Shown here piece by piece: positions 13,133 through 15,262 of a DNA stretch of 15,262 bases. The position numbers and the translations under genes were made by a program. The DNA comes from JBGVMW01 sp045125095 (lineage in GTDB: Bacteria > Bacillota > Clostridia > Lachnospirales > Lachnospiraceae): positions 1 to 15,262 of the forward strand of contig JBGVMW010000185.1 of the NCBI GenBank assembly GCA_045125095.1, in the 5' to 3' direction. Position 1 is the stretch's first letter; each line of letters opens with the position of its first letter. A model generated the notes under the pieces. It was not told the origin of the DNA, ran no database searches, and saw only the letters and a list, made by a program, of their open reading frames with translations.

Positions 13133-13968
13133 TGCAGGGAACGTTATATTTGTGTGCAACACCGATTGGAAATTTAGAAGATATCACGTTACGTGTGCTT
13201 AGGGTGTTGCAGGAAGTAGATGTGATTGCAGCAGAGGATACGAGAAACAGTATTAAGCTTCTGAATCATTTTCAAATAAAAACGCCAATGACCAGTTATC
13301 ATGAATATAATAAGATTGAAAAAGGACAGGACTTAGTAAGACAATTACAGGACGGAAAAAATATTGCACTAATTACCGATGCAGGTACACCGGGGATATC
13401 CGATCCGGGAGAAGAACTGGTAAAAATGTGTTATGAGGCTGGAATTACAGTAACATCTCTGCCAGGACCTGTTGCATGTATTACAGCATTGACTATATCA
13501 GGGCTTGCAACAAGAAGATTTTGTTTTGAAGCATTTCTTCCGGCTGACAAGAAGGAACGTGCTGCCATATTAGAAGAGTTAAAGGAAGAAACAAGAACGA
13601 TTATTATATATGAAGCACCTCATCATCTGTGTAAGACATTAAAGCAATTGTATGAGACATTGGGCAATCGCAACATTACTTTATGTAAGGAGTTGACGAA
13701 ACGCTATGAAAACGCATTTGTGACTACCTTAGAAGATGCCATTGCATTTTATGACAGCAATGAACCAAAGGGCGAATATGTTCTTGTGATTGAAGGAAAG
13801 TCACGAGCAGATATTGAAGCAGAAAAAAGAGATTCTTTTTCTGCTATGACAATTGAGGAGCATATGGACCTATATTTGTCAAAGGGTATGGAGAAAAAAG
13901 AAGCCATGAAGCAGGTGGCAAAAGACCGTGGAATCAGTAAACGGGATGTGTATCAGGCGTTATTATAG
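13132..13968 (+). CDS. rsmI: 16S rRNA (cytidine-1402-2'-O)-methyltransferase
   Basis: RsmI (YabC) methylates the 2'-OH of C1402 in the decoding centre of 16S rRNA using S-adenosylmethionine. The 278 residues show the tetrapyrrole-methylase-like fold motifs: LYLCATPIGNLEDIT (5-19), AAEDTRNS (33-40), TSYHEYN (54-60), ALITDAGTPGISDPGEELV (79-97) and SLPGPVACITALTISGL. The length is normal, and the C-terminal helical extension (AMKQVAKDRGISKRDVYQAL) is present. The ATG sits in TAATG with GGAGAGGAGGC before it, so it has both coupling and a strong ribosome binding site. It is the last core gene of the conserved cluster. Confidence 0.95.
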   Translation: MQGTLYLCATPIGNLEDITLRVLRVLQEVDVIAAEDTRNSIKLLNHFQIKTPMTSYHEYNKIEKGQDLVRQLQDGKNIALITDAGTPGISDPGEELVKMCYEAGITVTSLPGPVACITALTISGLATRRFCFEAFLPADKKERAAILEELKEETRTIIIYEAPHHLCKTLKQLYETLGNRNITLCKELTKRYENAFVTTLEDAIAFYDSNEPKGEYVLVIEGKSRADIEAEKRDSFSAMTIEEHMDLYLSKGMEKKEAMKQVAKDRGISKRDVYQALL

Positions 13969-13983
13969 AAAGGGGGATATGTT

Positions 13984-14853
13984 ATGAGCGAAGAAATGAA
14001 TGAATATGAAAAAAATGCCAGCGATAAGATTAAAAAAGTAGTAGCTGCCATAAAGGAAAAAACAGCAATGACAGCATACCAATTGAAAATTATCAAGGAT
14101 AGCGAACCAGATATTTTTGACAGCAAATTTGGTGGTGTGCCATATTGGGATTTGTCTAAGGAATATCCGATAGATTCTTATGGAAATAAAATGATGCTTT
14201 TGGCGCAGATTAATTTTACAAAAGAGGCGTTAGCGGATGAGCGTCTGCCACAGCAGGGCATGCTTCAATTCTTTATTATCAATGGCGATGATTTATACGG
14301 TATGGATTTTGAAGAATTAGATTCCCAGAAGGATTTCAGAGTTATTTACCATGAGACAGTAAATATGGATGTGACAAAGGAGCAGGTGTTAGTATTAGAC
14401 ATCCCAATTGCAACAGATGAAGACAATGAGTTCTCGCCATTGGGTAAAGAAGCGGCTATTGAATTCCACAAGACCACTACTTATATGGGAACAGAGGTTG
14501 TTACATTTGAGAAGCTGTTTGCGCAGACCTTGAAGGAGCTTACAGGGGAAGATATGGGGGAAATGAGTACCTATTCCTACTTAAGTAAGGAAGATAATGA
14601 TTACTTATATGACCAGCTTTTCAATACAGGACATTGGCTCTTAGGATATCCATTTTTTACCCAGTACGATCCTCGTGATGAGGAAACAACAGCATATTAT
14701 GATACGATGTTGTTCCAGATGGATAGTGAAATGGCAGAGGGAAGGGATTATGTTCTCTGGGGTGACTGTGGTGTTGGTAACTTCTTTATCAACAGCGAAG
14801 CATTGAAAAAGAAGGACTTTAGTAAGGTAATGTACAGCTGGGATTGTTGTTAG
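13984..14853 (+). CDS. YwqG-family protein (DUF1963)
   Basis: A 289-residue cytoplasmic protein of the YwqG/DUF1963 family, whose function is not known. Family motifs are SKFGGVPYWDLSKEYP (47-62), MMLLAQINF (70-78), GMLQFFI (92-98), GHWLLGYPFFTQYDPRDE (216-233) and MLFQMDSE (242-249), with VLWGDCGVGNFFIN (257-270) near the end. Such proteins often occur with toxin or immunity loci, but here it simply trails rsmI by 15 bases and is probably co-transcribed. The ribosome binding site is AAGGGGGATA before ATG 13984. The C-terminus ends in a Cys pair. The terminator at 14893 closes the unit. Confidence 0.88.
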   Translation: MSEEMNEYEKNASDKIKKVVAAIKEKTAMTAYQLKIIKDSEPDIFDSKFGGVPYWDLSKEYPIDSYGNKMMLLAQINFTKEALADERLPQQGMLQFFIINGDDLYGMDFEELDSQKDFRVIYHETVNMDVTKEQVLVLDIPIATDEDNEFSPLGKEAAIEFHKTTTYMGTEVVTFEKLFAQTLKELTGEDMGEMSTYSYLSKEDNDYLYDQLFNTGHWLLGYPFFTQYDPRDEETTAYYDTMLFQMDSEMAEGRDYVLWGDCGVGNFFINSEALKKKDFSKVMYSWDCC

Positions 14854-14892
14854 AAAAAACTACATATTAGTAAATTAATGGAAATTAAAGAA

Positions 14893-14946
14893 AGTATTCA
14901 TAAATAGTAAACGAAGTTTGTTTATTATGATATGGATACTTTTTTA
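14893..14946 (+). terminator. Probable Rho-independent terminator of the housekeeping operon
   Basis: AGTATTCAT (14893-14901) pairs with ATGGATACT (14932-14940), including one T-G pair. An inner imperfect stem of GTAAAC with GTTTGT type lies between them. The outer stem is followed by six T residues (14940-14945). The T run is shared with the left arm of the first repeat unit, so repeat and terminator are fused. Confidence 0.65.
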
Positions 14947-14950
14947 TATA

Positions 14951-15095
14951 CTAGGAAATCACAACAGTTTATTGTAAATTGTAATGCGTGAAATTTCCTA
15001 GTATATAAAAAATAGGATGCGCACTCGCGCGAAATGTAGTATGTCGCAAGCGACCGCGCTCGGCGCGAGAGTTCTGCAAGCAGAACTCTTTTATA
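14951..15095. repeat. Repeat unit 1 (145 bp)
   Basis: The first full unit of the array. It differs from unit 2 at one position (G14988 against A15133). Its left arm continues upstream into the operon terminator as TTTTTATATA, two bases longer than the equivalent TTTTATA before unit 2. Confidence 0.88.
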
Positions 15096-15240
15096 CTAGG
15101 AAATCACAACAGTTTATTGTAAATTGTAATGCATGAAATTTCCTAGTATATAAAAAATAGGATGCGCACTCGCGCGAAATGTAGTATGTCGCAAGCGACC
15201 GCGCTCGGCGCGAGAGTTCTGCAAGCAGAACTCTTTTATA
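15096..15240. repeat. Repeat unit 2 (145 bp)
   Basis: The second full unit, nearly identical to unit 1. Its left arm lacks one TA relative to unit 1, so its AT-rich stem would carry a two-base bulge. The rest, including all GC-rich hairpins, is unchanged. Confidence 0.88.
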
Positions 15241-15262
15241 CTAGGAAATCACAGGAGTTTAA
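15241..15262. repeat. Repeat unit 3, cut off by the window end
   Basis: The 22 visible bases match the start of units 1 and 2 except for GG in place of the AC in ACAACAG. The array therefore continues beyond the window for an unknown length. Confidence 0.7.

Larger units (their letters stand above)
14941..15262. repeat. 145-bp tandem repeat array of a multi-hairpin palindromic element
   Basis: The CTAGGAAATCACA start recurs at 14951, 15096 and 15241, a period of exactly 145 bases, and continues to the window end. In the first unit the AT-rich arms TTTTTATATACTAGGAAAT (14941-14959) and ATTTCCTAGTATATAAAAA (14993-15011) are perfect inverted copies. The box GATGCGCAC (15016-15024) follows. Next is a GC-rich stem CTCGCGC (15024-15030) with GCGCGAG (15063-15069), enclosing GTCGC/GCGAC (15043-15054). 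Last is AGAGTTCTGC/GCAGAACTCT (15068-15089) followed by TTTT, which looks like a terminator. No open frame is present. It is a non-coding, probably REP- or MITE-like element; no transposase is in the window. Confidence 0.88.

Noticed and set aside
14941..15262. CRISPR array
   Set aside because: The period is constant at 145 bases with no variable spacers between short repeats; the whole unit is repeated. No cas gene is in the window.

Overview
The window reads as an AT-rich Firmicutes chromosome, most probably a gut clostridium of the family Lachnospiraceae. The evidence is the gene order at the right end, the strong GGAGG-type ribosome binding sites, TTG/GTG starts, and a His-rich DMT transporter tail of a type I associate with that family. 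This assignment is an inference from memory of gene families; no search was run.

Left end (1-911): the 3' end of a 23S rRNA gene runs into seven tRNA genes, Asp(GTC), Val(TAC), Thr(TGT), Tyr(GTA), initiator Met(CAT), Phe(GAA) and Lys(TTT), none with an encoded CCA. A Rho-independent terminator closes the cluster. No 5S rRNA gene lies between the 23S and the tRNAs or after them.

Accessory stretch (912-5708): loosely packed, with decayed material. It holds a possible small membrane protein, a DMT/EamA transporter reduced to its N-terminal quarter and His-rich C-terminal tail, an unrecognised 124-residue protein coupled to that tail, a GNAT acetyltransferase, and an XRE-type HTH protein with one membrane segment. 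A promoter then precedes a 38-codon Cys-rich small ORF that overlaps the start of a 608-residue regulator. That regulator is an internal duplication: two HTH domains, each followed by a TPR-like helical region.

Middle (5664-7686): pyrC (dihydroorotase) on the minus strand with its own promoter and terminator, divergent from an MgsA-like gene with its own promoter and terminator. The MgsA-like protein keeps the two main catalytic Asp positions but has changed several phosphate-binding and active-site residues. Between the two promoters lies a 103-bp segment bounded by 15-bp inverted repeats.

Right part (7792-14853): a conserved Firmicutes housekeeping cluster: Orn/Lys/Arg decarboxylase (YaaO-like), a divergent guanylate kinase in the slot where Bacillus has tmk, YaaR, holB (DNA polymerase III delta'), ricT (YaaT/PSP1), trmN6 (YabB) and rsmI (YabC), then a YwqG/DUF1963 protein and a terminator. 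ricT-trmN6-rsmI are coupled by TAATG overlaps.

Right end (14941-15262): an almost perfect 145-bp tandem repeat, two full units plus the start of a third, built of an AT-rich inverted repeat, a GC-rich hairpin and a terminator-like hairpin. Diverged or partial relatives sit at 7684-7763, 2763-2779 and 3391-3407, so this is a dispersed palindromic repeat family in the genome. The most interesting items are this family, the duplicated HTH-TPR regulator with its overlapping small ORF, and the altered MgsA-like protein.
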